DNA of 64,000 nt from Streptococcus sanguinis. Lineage in GTDB: Bacteria > Bacillota > Bacilli > Lactobacillales > Streptococcaceae. Positions within the stretch are counted from its first letter, which is position 1, and every line of letters starts with the position of its first letter. The notes under the pieces were generated by a model. That model was not told the origin of the DNA. It saw only the letters and a program-made list of their open reading frames with translations, and did no database searches. The translations under genes and the position numbers were made by a program. The stretch is taken from positions 744,001-808,000 of the forward strand of contig NZ_LR134002.1 in assembly GCF_900635155.1 (NCBI RefSeq). Reading direction: 5' to 3'. Positions 45,301 to 53,386 of the stretch are shown here, piece after piece.

Positions 45301-46078
45301 TCCAGTAGCTATCCAACTAGGGCCTATCAGTATTCGCTGGTATGCCATCTGTATTGTCACAGGCTTAGTTTTAGCCGTTTATCTTGCCATGAAAGAGGCT
45401 CCGCGTCGGAAGATTATTCCTGATGATATTTTGGATTTTATTCTAGTGGCTTTTCCCGTAGCTATCGTTGGTGCCCGGCTTTATTACGTGGCCTTCGAAT
45501 GGGATTATTACGGTAAGAATCTGATAAAAATCATTGATTTTTGGAATGGCGGGATAGCAGGTATTGCTATTTACGGCGGGCTGATAGCTGGTGCTATCGT
45601 TCTCTACTTTTTCTGTCGGAGAAGGCTGATTCACCCAGTTGATTTTCTAGATATTGCAGCACCAAGTGTGATGATTGCCCAGAGTATTGGTCGCTGGGGA
45701 AATTTTGCCAACCATGAAGCCTATGGTGCAGCAGTTAAGAGTTTGAACTACCTGCCTAGCTTTATTCGTGAGAATATGTATATCGAAGGCAGTTACAGAC
45801 AGCCAACTTTCCTCTATGAATCTCTGTGGAACCTACTTGGTTTTATCTTGATTATTGTTCTCCGCCGTCGGCCTAAGTTGCTGAGACAGGGAGAAATCGC
45901 CGCCTTCTATCTAATCTGGTATGGATTTGGTCGGATGATTATTGAGGGTATGCGGACGGACAGTCTTATGTTTGCTGGTCTGCGCGTTTCCCAATGGCTG
46001 TCGCTGATTCTTATTTTTGTCGGAATCGGCATCATCATTTACCAAAGAAAAAAGAAAGCCCCTTATTATCAAGAATAA
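45293..46078 (+). CDS. lgt: Prolipoprotein diacylglyceryl transferase
   Basis: The 261-residue membrane enzyme transfers diacylglycerol from phosphatidylglycerol to the lipobox Cys of prolipoproteins. Seven hydrophobic segments and the Lgt signature [13 protein letters not shown] (about 135-147) are visible, as is [15 protein letters not shown]. Lipoproteins it would modify are encoded at 13380 and 25108. Confidence 0.96.
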   Translation: MIDPVAIQLGPISIRWYAICIVTGLVLAVYLAMKEAPRRKIIPDDILDFILVAFPVAIVGARLYYVAFEWDYYGKNLIKIIDFWNGGIAGIAIYGGLIAGAIVLYFFCRRRLIHPVDFLDIAAPSVMIAQSIGRWGNFANHEAYGAAVKSLNYLPSFIRENMYIEGSYRQPTFLYESLWNLLGFILIIVLRRRPKLLRQGEIAAFYLIWYGFGRMIIEGMRTDSLMFAGLRVSQWLSLILIFVGIGIIIYQRKKKAPYYQE

Positions 46079-46135
46079 GAAATGCTTAGAGCTGCTGACT
46101 CTTGTAAGAGATGTCAGCGATGAAAGGAGAGAAAT

Positions 46136-46534
46136 ATGATAATTGAAATTGCTTATGCTTTACTGGCGGTAGCCCTCATTATCTTCGTGATTTATTTGAC
46201 GATAACCGTCAAAAATCTGGGTGAGAAAGCTGGTAAGATGCTCGATGAAACAGAAAATACCATCAAGGTCTTGACTTCTGATGTCAACGTGACCCTTCAC
46301 CAAACCAATGATTTACTGGCCAAGGTCAATGTCTTAACTGACGACATCAATCAAAAAGTCGCAACTATTGATCCTTTGTTTACAGCTGTTGCAGACCTGT
46401 CTGAGTCTGTTTCAGATTTGAACGTTCAGGCGCGTACGCTGAGTAAAAAAGCAGTGTCTGCTGGTAAGGGAACCGTCAAAACTACGGCTGGTTTATCTGC
46501 TTTGCGTTTTGCTTCAAAATTGTTTAAAAAATAA
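46136..46534 (+). CDS. DUF948 membrane-anchored protein
   Basis: The 132-residue protein has one N-terminal transmembrane helix (about 4-25), then a long helical region with repeated heptad-like Leu/Val/Thr/Asp spacing (VKNLGEKAGKMLDETENTI, VNVTLHQTNDLLAKVNVL). This is the DUF948 family, which resembles a chemotaxis-receptor-like coil. A hairpin (GCTGAC 46094-46099 with GTCAGC 46113-46118) precedes its ribosome site. It is paired with the YtxH gene. Confidence 0.9.
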   Translation: MIIEIAYALLAVALIIFVIYLTITVKNLGEKAGKMLDETENTIKVLTSDVNVTLHQTNDLLAKVNVLTDDINQKVATIDPLFTAVADLSESVSDLNVQARTLSKKAVSAGKGTVKTTAGLSALRFASKLFKK

Positions 46535-46549
46535 GAAAGAAGGTCTATT

Positions 46550-47029
46550 ATGGGAAAATTTTCATCACTGTTATTGGGCGCCGTTACTGGTGCAGCTGCT
46601 GCTTATTTTCTGACCAGTAAGAAAGGAAAGGAAACGACAGATAAGGTTCGGGACTTTGTTAAGGAATACCAAGAAAATCCTGATGATATTCACGAAGCTG
46701 TCGTTCAGTCTGCTAAAGACTTTTCAAATCAAGCTGTCAGTGCAATTCAACAAACCAAAGAAAAGGTTGAGAAAGGCGAGATTACAACTGAAACAGTCAT
46801 CGAATCTGTCAAAGAAACGACAAAATCTGTCGTTGACTACTCACAAGATAAGTTTAACGAAATCAAAGAAAAATTTGATAAAGAAGAAAGCAGCTTAGCT
46901 GAGGAAGAACCTGTGATCTTCGAAGAGGAAGAAGAACCTTCAGAAGAAATCATCATTGACTTCGGAGCAGAAGCGACAGAAGGACAAGAAGAAAAGGCTG
47001 TTGAAACAGACAGTCAAGAAGAAAAATAA
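46550..47029 (+). CDS. YtxH-domain protein
   Basis: The 159-residue protein begins with the YtxH/gas-vesicle-like helix (SSLLLGAVTGAAAAYFLTSKKGKETTDKV). An amphipathic helical middle and a very acidic Glu-rich tail follow (about 112-159). It follows the DUF948 gene by 15 bases; the pair is co-conserved in Firmicutes, and stress-related roles are proposed. Ribosome site AAGAAAGGT. Confidence 0.88.
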   Translation: MGKFSSLLLGAVTGAAAAYFLTSKKGKETTDKVRDFVKEYQENPDDIHEAVVQSAKDFSNQAVSAIQQTKEKVEKGEITTETVIESVKETTKSVVDYSQDKFNEIKEKFDKEESSLAEEEPVIFEEEEEPSEEIIIDFGAEATEGQEEKAVETDSQEEK

Positions 47030-47038
47030 AACAAAGAA

Positions 47039-47213
47039 GAGGCTGGGACAAAAGTCCTAGCCTCTCAATTGTCTTTGGATTGTCGAGCAAGACGCAGTGG
47101 TTGAGTGGGCTCTACTACGCTGATTTCATCAGCTTTTACAGCCCTACTCAACTGTGCGGAGGTGGGACGACGAAATCGAATTCTAACGAATTACCGATTT
47201 CTGTCCCACTCTC
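47039..47213 (+). repeat. Multi-hairpin intergenic repeat with inverted ends
   Basis: The ends GAGGCTGGGACA (47039-47050) and TGTCCCACTCTC (47202-47213) are imperfect inverted repeats (10 of 12). Three hairpins fill it. The first is GAGGCTGGGAC/GTCCTAGCCTC (47039-47064, loop AAAA). The second is GTTGAGT...ACTCAAC with inner GGGCT/AGCCC and GCTGAT/ATCAGC (47100-47152). The third is GTGGGAC-GAAATCG-AATTC with its mates (47162-47209). The form is that of a miniature, non-coding, REP- or MITE-like element. Confidence 0.7.
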
Positions 47214-47301
47214 TTCTTTGTTTGCTAGAATGAAAAAACGAGGACATAAGGTGTCTTCGGTTTTTTTTAATATTTTAAAATCGTAGAATCACAAGGTTGG
47301 T

Positions 47302-47604
47302 TTATTTGCTAGTTTGGCGTTTCTTTGCGAACAAGCGATAAGATTGAATGCTAATCAGGCTGGAAGCAATGGCCAAAGCGAAAGACATAAATGTATTCAT
47401 TTTCAAGCTCAAAAATACAAAGCTAAACAAAACTGTCAAGACACAGAACACAGCAATATTTAAGAAGAAAAAGAGTTCACTTAATCTTGGTGATGTTTCT
47501 GCTTCAGGTAAGTACTCTTGATAGAGTGGTGTTTGTTCAGATTCAATTTCTTGGTAGTAGTAGTCAGTTGGGTCATCATATTGTTGGTATTTTCTTACGT
47601 GCAT
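47302..47604 (-). CDS. DUF3270 membrane protein
   Basis: The 100-residue protein has a Tyr/Glu/Asp-rich N-terminus (YQQYDDPTDYYYQEIESEQ), two transmembrane helices (about 44-70 and 72-90) and a basic end (LFAKKRQTSK). This matches DUF3270, a streptococcal family of unknown function. A GGAGAGA ribosome site precedes the ATG. Confidence 0.82.
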   Translation of the reverse strand: MHVRKYQQYDDPTDYYYQEIESEQTPLYQEYLPEAETSPRLSELFFFLNIAVFCVLTVLFSFVFLSLKMNTFMSFALAIASSLISIQSYRLFAKKRQTSK

Positions 47605-47722
47605 AATTCTCTCTCCTTACAGTACCCTCTAATTCTACCATTTTTTTGCAGTTTTAAATATTACAAAAGAGTTACAAAACGAATAAATTCGAATGAAAAA
47701 CCACTCCTTTATATTTTTTTGC

Positions 47723-47737
47723 TATAATGGTTTTATG
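47723..47737 (+). promoter_or_regulatory. -10 box giving a leaderless U32 peptidase mRNA
   Basis: TATAAT (47723-47728) ends 7 bases before ATG 47735, so transcription should start on the A of the ATG. No ribosome site exists between them. Confidence 0.7.
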
Positions 47738-48664
47738 AAAAAGATAATTATTACAGCAACAGCTGAAAGTATAGAACAAGTTGAGGAACTTTTGAAGGCG
47801 AATGTCGATCGAATTTATGTCGGAGAGAAAAATTATGGCCTTCGTTTACCTCATAATTTTAGTTTAGACGAATTAAATCGAATTTCTGATTTGGTTCACC
47901 AAGCAGGAAAAGGGTTGACCGTTGCGGTGAACGCTCTCATGCACCAGGAAATGATGGATAAGATCAAGCCCTATCTTGATTTTCTGCAGGAAATTGGGAC
48001 AGATTATATTACCGTTGGGGATGCTGGTGTTTTTTATGTGCTGCAGCGCGATGGCTATAAATTAAAGACCATTTACGACGCATCGACCATGGTTACCAGC
48101 AGCCGTCAGATTAACTTTTGGGCTAAGAACGCAGGAGTTTCAGAAGCTGTCTTGGCGCGTGAGATTCCTTCTGCTGAGCTTTTTAAGATGCCAGAAATTC
48201 TGGAAATTCCTGCTGAAGTCTTGGTTTACGGAGCTAGTGTCATCCATCACTCCAAGCGTCCTCTCTTGCAAAATTACTACAACTTTACTCATATCGATGA
48301 TGAAAAGACGCGGGAGCGAGACCTCTTTCTGGCGGAACCTAGTGACCCGCAGAGCCATTACTCGATTTTTGAGGACAATCATGGTACTCATATTTTTGCC
48401 AATAATGACTTGGATTTGATGACCAAGCTGATAGAATTGGTTGACCATGGATTTTGCCACTGGAAGCTAGAAGGTCTATACACGCCAGGCCACAATTTTG
48501 TTGAGATTGCTAAGATTTTTGTAGAGGCAAGGGATTTGATTGAAGCAGGCAAGTTTAGCTCAGATCAAGCCTTTGTGCTGGATGAGGCGATTCACAAACT
48601 GCATCCGAAAAATCGTTTTCTCGATACAGGATTTTATGACTATGACCCTGATATGGTAAAATAA
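47735..48664 (+). CDS. U32-family protein, TrhP1/YrrN-like
   Basis: From ATG 47735 the protein has 309 residues. It starts MKKIIITATAESIEQVEELL; a start at 47693 lies before the -10 box and is rejected. It has the U32 barrel features (VGEKNYGLRLPHNF, ADYITVGDAG-like) but not the four-Cys cluster. In Bacillus the U32 pair YrrN/YrrO is needed for 5-hydroxyuridine in tRNA wobble positions. The larger, Cys-bearing partner follows at 48891. Predicted leaderless. Confidence 0.87.
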   Translation: MKKIIITATAESIEQVEELLKANVDRIYVGEKNYGLRLPHNFSLDELNRISDLVHQAGKGLTVAVNALMHQEMMDKIKPYLDFLQEIGTDYITVGDAGVFYVLQRDGYKLKTIYDASTMVTSSRQINFWAKNAGVSEAVLAREIPSAELFKMPEILEIPAEVLVYGASVIHHSKRPLLQNYYNFTHIDDEKTRERDLFLAEPSDPQSHYSIFEDNHGTHIFANNDLDLMTKLIELVDHGFCHWKLEGLYTPGHNFVEIAKIFVEARDLIEAGKFSSDQAFVLDEAIHKLHPKNRFLDTGFYDYDPDMVK

Positions 48665-48675
48665 ATATTTAAACT

Positions 48676-48702
48676 AAGACTCCTTTTAGGAGTTCTTTTT
48701 TG
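48676..48702 (+). terminator. Terminator between the two U32 genes
   Basis: AAGACTCC (48676-48683) pairs with GGAGTTCTT (48689-48697) with one bulge, followed by T's. Confidence 0.75.
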
Positions 48703-48813
48703 AGAACAAAAAAACATTGGAAAATTAGTATTAAAAAATAGTTTTTTTAAACTGTTTTTTGAATTAATTCGAATAATCTAAAAATTAGAATTATGAAAAT
48801 AATTCAAAGAACC

Positions 48814-48842
48814 TTGCTTTTAGGGGTAAATTACTATAAAAT
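48814..48842 (+). promoter_or_regulatory. Promoter of the second U32 gene
   Basis: TTGCTT (48814-48819), 17 bases, TAAAAT (48837-48842). Confidence 0.5.
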
Positions 48843-48890
48843 AATAAGGATTAGACATCAACACTTTTATATTGCAAATAGGAGAAAATG

Positions 48891-50177
48891 ATGGCAAGAA
48901 AGTTGAAACGACCAGAGGTGTTATCACCTGCTGGTACTTTGGAAAAGCTAAAAGTAGCTGTTCGATATGGAGCAGATGCTGTTTTTATTGGCGGACAGGC
49001 CTATGGTCTGCGCAGTCGGGCTGGGAACTTTACCTTTGAACAGATGGAAGAAGGGGTTCAGTTTGCGACTCGTTATGGTGCCAAGGTCTATGTCGCGGCC
49101 AATATGGTCATGCACGAGGGCAATGAAGAGGGAGCTGGTGAGTGGTTCCGCCGTTTGCGGGACATCGGGATTGCGGCTGTCATTGTTTCAGATCCAGCTT
49201 TGATTGCTATTGCAGCATCAGAAGCACCTGGTCTGGAAATCCACCTGTCAACTCAGGCCAGTGCGACCAACTATGAAACGCTTGAGTTTTGGAAAAACTT
49301 AGGTCTGACTCGTGTTGTCCTAGCTCGCGAAGTGTCAATGGCTGAGCTGGCTGAAATTCGCCGACGGACTGACGTTGAAATAGAAGCCTTTGTCCATGGA
49401 GCGATGTGTATTTCCTACTCCGGCCGCTGTACGTTATCCAATCACATGAGTATGCGCGATGCCAATCGTGGAGGCTGCTCGCAATCCTGCCGTTGGAAAT
49501 ATGACCTCTACGACATGCCTTTTGGTCAAGAACGTAAGAGCTTGAAGGGTGAAGTTCCAGAAGAATTTTCCATGTCCGCAGTTGATATGTCCATGATTGA
49601 CCGCATACCAGACATGATTGAAAATGGAGTAGATAGCTTGAAGATTGAGGGACGGATGAAGTCTATTCATTACGTTTCTACGGTGACTAACTGCTATAAA
49701 GCAGCAGTGAACGCTTATCTAGAAAGTCCTGAAAAGTTCGAAGCTATCAAGCAGGATTTGGTCGATGAGATGTGGAAAGTTGCTCAACGTGAATTGGCCA
49801 CAGGATTCTACTATCATACTCCAACTGAAAATGAGCAGCTTTTCGGAGCGCGACGCAAGATTCCTGAATACAAATTTGTAGCAGAAGTAGTATCCTATGA
49901 CGCAGACAGTCAGACAGCGACTATTCGTCAGCGTAATGTTATTCATGAAGGCGATCAGGTTGAGTTTTATGGACCAGGCTTCCGTCATTTTGAAACCTTT
50001 ATCACAGACCTTCGAGATGCTGAAGGTAACAAAATTGATCGGGCTCCTAATCCGATGGAACTCCTGACCATTCACTTGGAGCAGCCTGTAGAGGCTGGCG
50101 ATATGGTGCGGGCTCGAAAGGAAGGCTTGATTAATCTTTACAAGGAAGATGGCACTAGCGTGACCGTCCGAGCTTAA
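48891..50177 (+). CDS. U32-family peptidase-like protein, TrhP2/YrrO-like tRNA hydroxylation factor
   Basis: From ATG 48891 the protein has 428 residues; the ATG at 48888 is too close to GGAG. The U32 core is complete: EVLSPAGTLEKLK, GGQAYGLRSRAGNF and the Cys cluster starting at Cys173 (CISYSGRC, then GGCSQSC), followed by KIEGRMKS. A C-terminal beta domain follows (about 325-428). Family members with this cluster support prephenate-dependent hydroxylation of tRNA uridine 34 and likely bind Fe-S. Confidence 0.92.
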   Translation: MARKLKRPEVLSPAGTLEKLKVAVRYGADAVFIGGQAYGLRSRAGNFTFEQMEEGVQFATRYGAKVYVAANMVMHEGNEEGAGEWFRRLRDIGIAAVIVSDPALIAIAASEAPGLEIHLSTQASATNYETLEFWKNLGLTRVVLAREVSMAELAEIRRRTDVEIEAFVHGAMCISYSGRCTLSNHMSMRDANRGGCSQSCRWKYDLYDMPFGQERKSLKGEVPEEFSMSAVDMSMIDRIPDMIENGVDSLKIEGRMKSIHYVSTVTNCYKAAVNAYLESPEKFEAIKQDLVDEMWKVAQRELATGFYYHTPTENEQLFGARRKIPEYKFVAEVVSYDADSQTATIRQRNVIHEGDQVEFYGPGFRHFETFITDLRDAEGNKIDRAPNPMELLTIHLEQPVEAGDMVRARKEGLINLYKEDGTSVTVRA

Positions 50178-50191
50178 TCTTATATTCATAG

Positions 50192-50219
50192 GTGGCTTTT
50201 TAATCTAAAAGCCATTTTT
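50192..50219 (+). terminator. Terminator after the second U32 gene
   Basis: TGGCTTTT (50193-50200), loop TAATCT, AAAAGCCA (50207-50214), TTTTT. Confidence 0.85.
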
Positions 50220-50249
50220 ATGAATAGAGGTTTTCAGAGAGGAAATAGC

Positions 50250-50573
50250 ATGATTCAGGTTTACGGAGATGTTCTTGATGAGGAGACTCGCTGCCAGCAT
50301 TATCACAGTGAGAGAGATATCATAGCCCTTAAGTGCTTTGCTTGTCAGAAATACTATCCTTGCTTTCTCTGCCATGACCGCTACGAAAACCATGCTTTTC
50401 TGGCCTATCCTGTGAGTCGGTCAGAAGATCGAGTAGTTCTTTGTGGCCATTGCAGGACAGAGCTGACTATTTCTCAGTACCTTGGCTGTGAGGATGCCTG
50501 TCCTATCTGCAATCATCCTTTTAATCCAGGATGCAAGAAGCATCGATCAATTTATTTTCAGACAAACAAATAA
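50250..50573 (+). CDS. CHY zinc finger protein
   Basis: From ATG 50250, which has AGAGAGGAAA upstream, the protein has 107 residues; ATG 50220 lies on the terminator and is rejected. Cys and His pairs are ordered as in CHY fingers: CQHYH, CFACQKYYPCFLCH, CGHC, CPIC and HPFNPGCKKH. It should bind about three zinc ions. Bacterial members are uncharacterised. The stop is in a bidirectional terminator. Confidence 0.9.
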   Translation: MIQVYGDVLDEETRCQHYHSERDIIALKCFACQKYYPCFLCHDRYENHAFLAYPVSRSEDRVVLCGHCRTELTISQYLGCEDACPICNHPFNPGCKKHRSIYFQTNK

Positions 50574-50607
50574 CTCTTCCATCTAACTGGATGGAAGAGT
50601 TATCTTT
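50571..50607. terminator. Bidirectional terminator between convergent genes
   Basis: TAACTCTTCCATC (50571-50583) and GATGGAAGAGTTA (50590-50602) form a perfect 13-bp stem. It contains the stop codons of both flanking genes. Confidence 0.9.
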
Positions 50608-50941
50608 TGAAACGACGGTTGGTGATGCGAATGTCTTTCTTTTGGGCTTCACGGATATTATTGGGTACGAGACTGATTCGCTTGATGTCCTGCACGCGGA
50701 TAATAGTGGTCATACTTTTCTTGAAATTCTTGATAATCAGCTGCAGGCGCTCGCGATCGTATTTGACAATGTCGCCGGTAAAGCTTTTATCCAGAAAGAT
50801 AACGTGGACACCAGATTGTTTTCGCAGAGCTAGTTCAATAGTACGCAGAATGCGGCCGCTGTCCTCTGGTCCCTGTTCATTCTTTTTGCCACTGATAAAT
50901 TCGTTGGCTCTTTGTAAAATCATTTCGAGATATTTTTTCAT
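50600..50941 (-). CDS. Hypothetical protein, possibly YolD-like
   Basis: From ATG 50941, with GGAG nine bases upstream, the protein has 113 residues. The first half is helical and basic (MKKYLEMILQRANEFISGKK); the second half has a small beta-fold (VHVIFLDKSFTGDIVKYD, MTTIIRVQDIKRISLVP). The pattern is reminiscent of YolD-like proteins, but I am not sure. It ends in a basic tail (TNRRFKR). It has its own minus-strand promoter. Confidence 0.72.
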   Translation of the reverse strand: MKKYLEMILQRANEFISGKKNEQGPEDSGRILRTIELALRKQSGVHVIFLDKSFTGDIVKYDRERLQLIIKNFKKSMTTIIRVQDIKRISLVPNNIREAQKKDIRITNRRFKR

Positions 50942-50971
50942 AGCTAAAATCTCCATAACTTGTTACAATAT

Positions 50972-51000
50972 ATTATATAACAAAATTCCCTAAATTGTAA
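50972..51000 (-). promoter_or_regulatory. Promoter of the minus-strand hypothetical gene
   Basis: Minus strand TTACAA (51000-50995), 17 bases, TATAAT (50977-50972). It overlaps a TTGTTA-N12-TAACAA dyad (about 50960-50983). Confidence 0.6.
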
Positions 51001-51046
51001 ATTCTTTTACGAATTATTAGTTGGAAAATAAAACAAGAGGTGAAAT

Positions 51047-51259
51047 ATGACTGAATTTACATTCGAAATCGAAGAAAAACTTCTGGTCCTGTCTGAAAAT
51101 GACAAGGGCTGGACAAAGGAACTCAATCGAGTTAGCTTTAACGGAGCACCAGCTAAGTATGATATTCGGACTTGGAGTCCAGACCACAGCAAGATGGGCA
51201 AGGGAATTACACTTTCTAATGAAGAATTCCAAGTTCTCGTGGATGCATTTAAAAACTGA
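51047..51259 (+). CDS. YdbC-like PC4-fold single-stranded DNA-binding protein
   Basis: The 70-residue protein (FEIEEKLLVLSENDKGWTKELNRV, KYDIRTWSPDHSKMGKGITLS) matches the YdbC/PC4 family of Lactococcus and streptococci. Its members bind ssDNA as dimers through a curved beta-sheet. The signature KYDIRxWSPDHxKMGKGITL is present. Ribosome site AGAGGTGA. Likely a role in transcription or DNA repair. Confidence 0.9.
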   Translation: MTEFTFEIEEKLLVLSENDKGWTKELNRVSFNGAPAKYDIRTWSPDHSKMGKGITLSNEEFQVLVDAFKN

Positions 51260-51283
51260 TAGAGAAAGCTCTATCAGTTTTTT

Positions 51284-51829
51284 CTATTTCTCTGAAAAGT
51301 AGGAATGGAATTTCAGACTCTTAAAAATAGGGATGCTGATAATGGTAATGAAGACCATCTTCAGCAGATCAGGCAGGATAAAAGGAGTCAGACCAACCGC
51401 AATGGCTTTAGAGAAATCAAGACCTCCTAAGAAATGCAGTCCTAGGATACCGCCGACAAAGACGAGAGCGTCGCCCAAGACATTGGCTATAAAAATCATA
51501 TAGAAGGGACTATCCTTATGTGTCAGACTGGATGTGACAAGCGAAAAGAGTAAGTAGAACCAGAGATAGCCGGCACTCGGACCAAAGAGTGCCTGAAATC
51601 CACCGCTTCCTCCAGCAAAGACCGGCAGGCCAATAGCTCCCAGCAGCAGATAAAGGAAAACCGACAATACAGCTTCGCGAGGTTTGAAAATCGTCGCAAT
51701 CAAACCGACAGCAAAAGTCTGCAGCGTAATGGGAACGGGGCCGATGGAAATAGTTAATTGGGACAGGACAGCTAGGAAGGCAGCTCCGATAGCTGGGAGG
51801 GCAAGAAGAAATGCTTTGTTCTTGTTCAT
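51284..51829 (-). CDS. bioY: Biotin transporter BioY
   Basis: From ATG 51829, with AAGAGG upstream, the protein has 181 residues; a longer frame to 51916 crosses the promoter. About six transmembrane segments and the BioY motifs GPVPITLQTFAV, GAIGLPVFAGGSGG and GPSAGYLWFY identify the S-component of an ECF biotin importer. It would work with shared EcfAA'T. A promoter and a dyad resembling a BirA operator precede it. Streptococci commonly rely on biotin import. Confidence 0.95.
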   Translation of the reverse strand: MNKNKAFLLALPAIGAAFLAVLSQLTISIGPVPITLQTFAVGLIATIFKPREAVLSVFLYLLLGAIGLPVFAGGSGGFQALFGPSAGYLWFYLLFSLVTSSLTHKDSPFYMIFIANVLGDALVFVGGILGLHFLGGLDFSKAIAVGLTPFILPDLLKMVFITIISIPIFKSLKFHSYFSEK

Positions 51830-51830
51830 A

Positions 51831-51866
51831 AATAGTAAACCTCTTTTTATTTTTATGGTAACTATT
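51831..51866 (-). promoter_or_regulatory. Putative BirA operator of bioY
   Basis: AATAGTAAACC (51831-51841) and GGTAACTATT (51857-51866) form an imperfect inverted repeat with a 15-base centre, between the -10 box and the start codon. This spacing matches known BirA operators (TTGTTAACC-N14/15-GGTTAACAA type). Confidence 0.6.
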
Positions 51867-51892
51867 TTAAAAGCTAAATAAAAAAAAGTCAA
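51864..51892 (-). promoter_or_regulatory. Promoter of bioY
   Basis: Minus strand TTGACT (51892-51887), 17 bases, TAAAAT (51869-51864). Confidence 0.75.
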
Positions 51893-51932
51893 GTCCTTCT
51901 TAATCGGACGAGACAATTATTCAGACAGATTT

Positions 51933-52040
51933 TCATTTCTGTTTCTTGCTTCTGATAAGCAAGACGATAAAGGCGATAAGACCAAAAATATTAAAGAAAA
52001 GGATGCCCAAGGCTGCAAGAAGCTTTTTCGTTTTATTCAT
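51933..52040 (-). CDS. 35-residue single-transmembrane peptide
   Basis: The frame encodes MNKTKKLLAALGILFFNIFG followed by LIAFIVLLIRSKKQK: a basic start, one long hydrophobic helix and a basic end. GGGGAAAAC lies 5-10 bases before the ATG. It has the look of a small membrane protein. No family is recognised, and toxin-like or regulatory roles cannot be told apart. Confidence 0.5.
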   Translation of the reverse strand: MNKTKKLLAALGILFFNIFGLIAFIVLLIRSKKQK

Positions 52041-52182
52041 CTGTTTTCCCCGTTTCTGGATTGCTTTGTTCTATCATACCAAAATTTTAAATGTTTGAAT
52101 AGGTTTCATTAGAAAAATTAGCTATAGCTTCAAACTATATTATTATCAATAAAAAAGGATTATCTAAAAAAGCTATAAAGAA

Positions 52183-52211
52183 TTGCAGCAGCACACTTTG
52201 ATTGATATAAT
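52183..52211 (+). promoter_or_regulatory. Promoter of the cyclase gene
   Basis: TTGCAG (52183-52188), 17 bases, TATAAT (52206-52211), with an extended TGA before the -10. Confidence 0.75.
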
Positions 52212-52300
52212 AATGCAAAAGTAAATAAGAGTTTTTGCTAGAGGTGTGGGTGCGTAATCAACATCTTTCCAAAGCAAGACAGACTAGATTGGAGAAGCAT

Positions 52301-53032
52301 ATGACAGATTTATTAAAAATTTATCAGGAACTACAGGAGAAAAAATGGGTCAACTTGTCCCATCAGATTAAGGAAGACAGTCCGCATTTTCCCGCTCTGC
52401 CTGCCTTGGAGAAAAAGGATATTTTCACTTTGAAAGACGGTTTTCATGTTCAGCAGTTTTCTGTAGTTGGCCAGTACGGGACTCATATTGATGCTCCGAT
52501 TCACTTTGTGGAGGGTGGTCGCTGGTTGGAAGAGATTGAGCTAAAAGATCTTTTTCTGCCTTTGGTAGTTATTGATAAGTCTAAGGAAGTAGCAGAGAAT
52601 CCAGACTTTATTCTGGGCAAGCAGGATATTTTAGATTTTGAAGCGGAGCACGGGCAGATTGAGCCAGGAACGTTTGTTGCCTTTCGCTCAGACTGGTCCA
52701 AGCGTTGGCCGAGTCAATCAGCTATGCGCAATCTGGATGAGCAGGAAGTTCAGCATACTCCAGGGTGGGGACGGGATGCTCTAGAGTTTCTTATAAAGGA
52801 GCGTGGTGTCAAAGCTGTGGGTCATGAGACGTTTGACACTGATGCGGGTATCCCCACAGCGGAGCATGGACTGCTCAATGAATACTATCTTTTGGAGCAG
52901 GACATTTATCAGTTAGAAGTTATGACCAATCTGGATCAATTGCCGGCCAAGGGTGCTCTCATTTCGATTAGCTTTCCCAACTGGCATCAAGCCAGCGGTT
53001 CACCAGTGAGGGCTGTAGCTATTTTACCATAG
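52301..53032 (+). CDS. Cyclase family protein (kynurenine formamidase-like)
   Basis: From ATG 52301, with GGAG upstream, the protein has 243 residues. The family signature is QYGTHIDAPIHF (about 75-86), a metal-binding His/Asp cluster, with VNLSHQIKEDSPHFP before it and GHETFDTDAG later. Members are metal-dependent amidohydrolase-like enzymes, including arylformamidase and isatin hydrolase. No tryptophan-catabolism genes are near, so the natural substrate is unknown. An ORF start at 52235 is rejected for lack of a ribosome site. Confidence 0.88.
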   Translation: MTDLLKIYQELQEKKWVNLSHQIKEDSPHFPALPALEKKDIFTLKDGFHVQQFSVVGQYGTHIDAPIHFVEGGRWLEEIELKDLFLPLVVIDKSKEVAENPDFILGKQDILDFEAEHGQIEPGTFVAFRSDWSKRWPSQSAMRNLDEQEVQHTPGWGRDALEFLIKERGVKAVGHETFDTDAGIPTAEHGLLNEYYLLEQDIYQLEVMTNLDQLPAKGALISISFPNWHQASGSPVRAVAILP

Positions 53033-53386
53033 TGAAAAAGGAGTCTGAGGTTTCATTTCAGGCTCCTTGTCTCATATAATAACTAATAAATAGATCGCTT
53101 TTTATAATCTTTGGAATTTCTTGATGGATATTTGACAATTTACCCTTTAAAATAGGGATGCAGAAATCTATGGTCTGAAAAAAATCTGAATTTCTTCCAT
53201 TAGACTGATATTTGAAAGGAATATCAAATGAATCTGAAATAGCTAAAATTTACAATCTTACAAAAATGTAAGATTCGTCTGTAAAATGAAAGATTAAGTT
53301 ATGGAATGGTCATGATCTTTATTATAAAATGGTAGCAGAAGTCAAAAAGAGGCTGGAATACCAAACCTCTTCTGATTTTGAATTTT
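53033..53386. other. Convergent intergenic region with a strong dyad
   Basis: No gene is seen between the ends of the cyclase and gor genes. A hairpin AAGGAG..CTCCTT (about 53037-53065) follows the cyclase. A perfect dyad lies at 53254-53275 (AATCTTACA, four A's, TGTAAGATT) with further TTTACA and TGTAAA motifs on either side. The gor terminator ends the region. Confidence 0.55.
53344..53370 (-). terminator. Terminator of gor
   Basis: On the minus strand AGAGG with inner TGG pairs to CCA and CCTCT, followed by a T-run. Confidence 0.75.

Noticed and set aside
50531..50993. Two plus-strand frames overlapping the minus-strand hypothetical gene
   Set aside because: They are antisense to a gene with a proper ribosome site and promoter, and one begins inside the CHY-finger gene.
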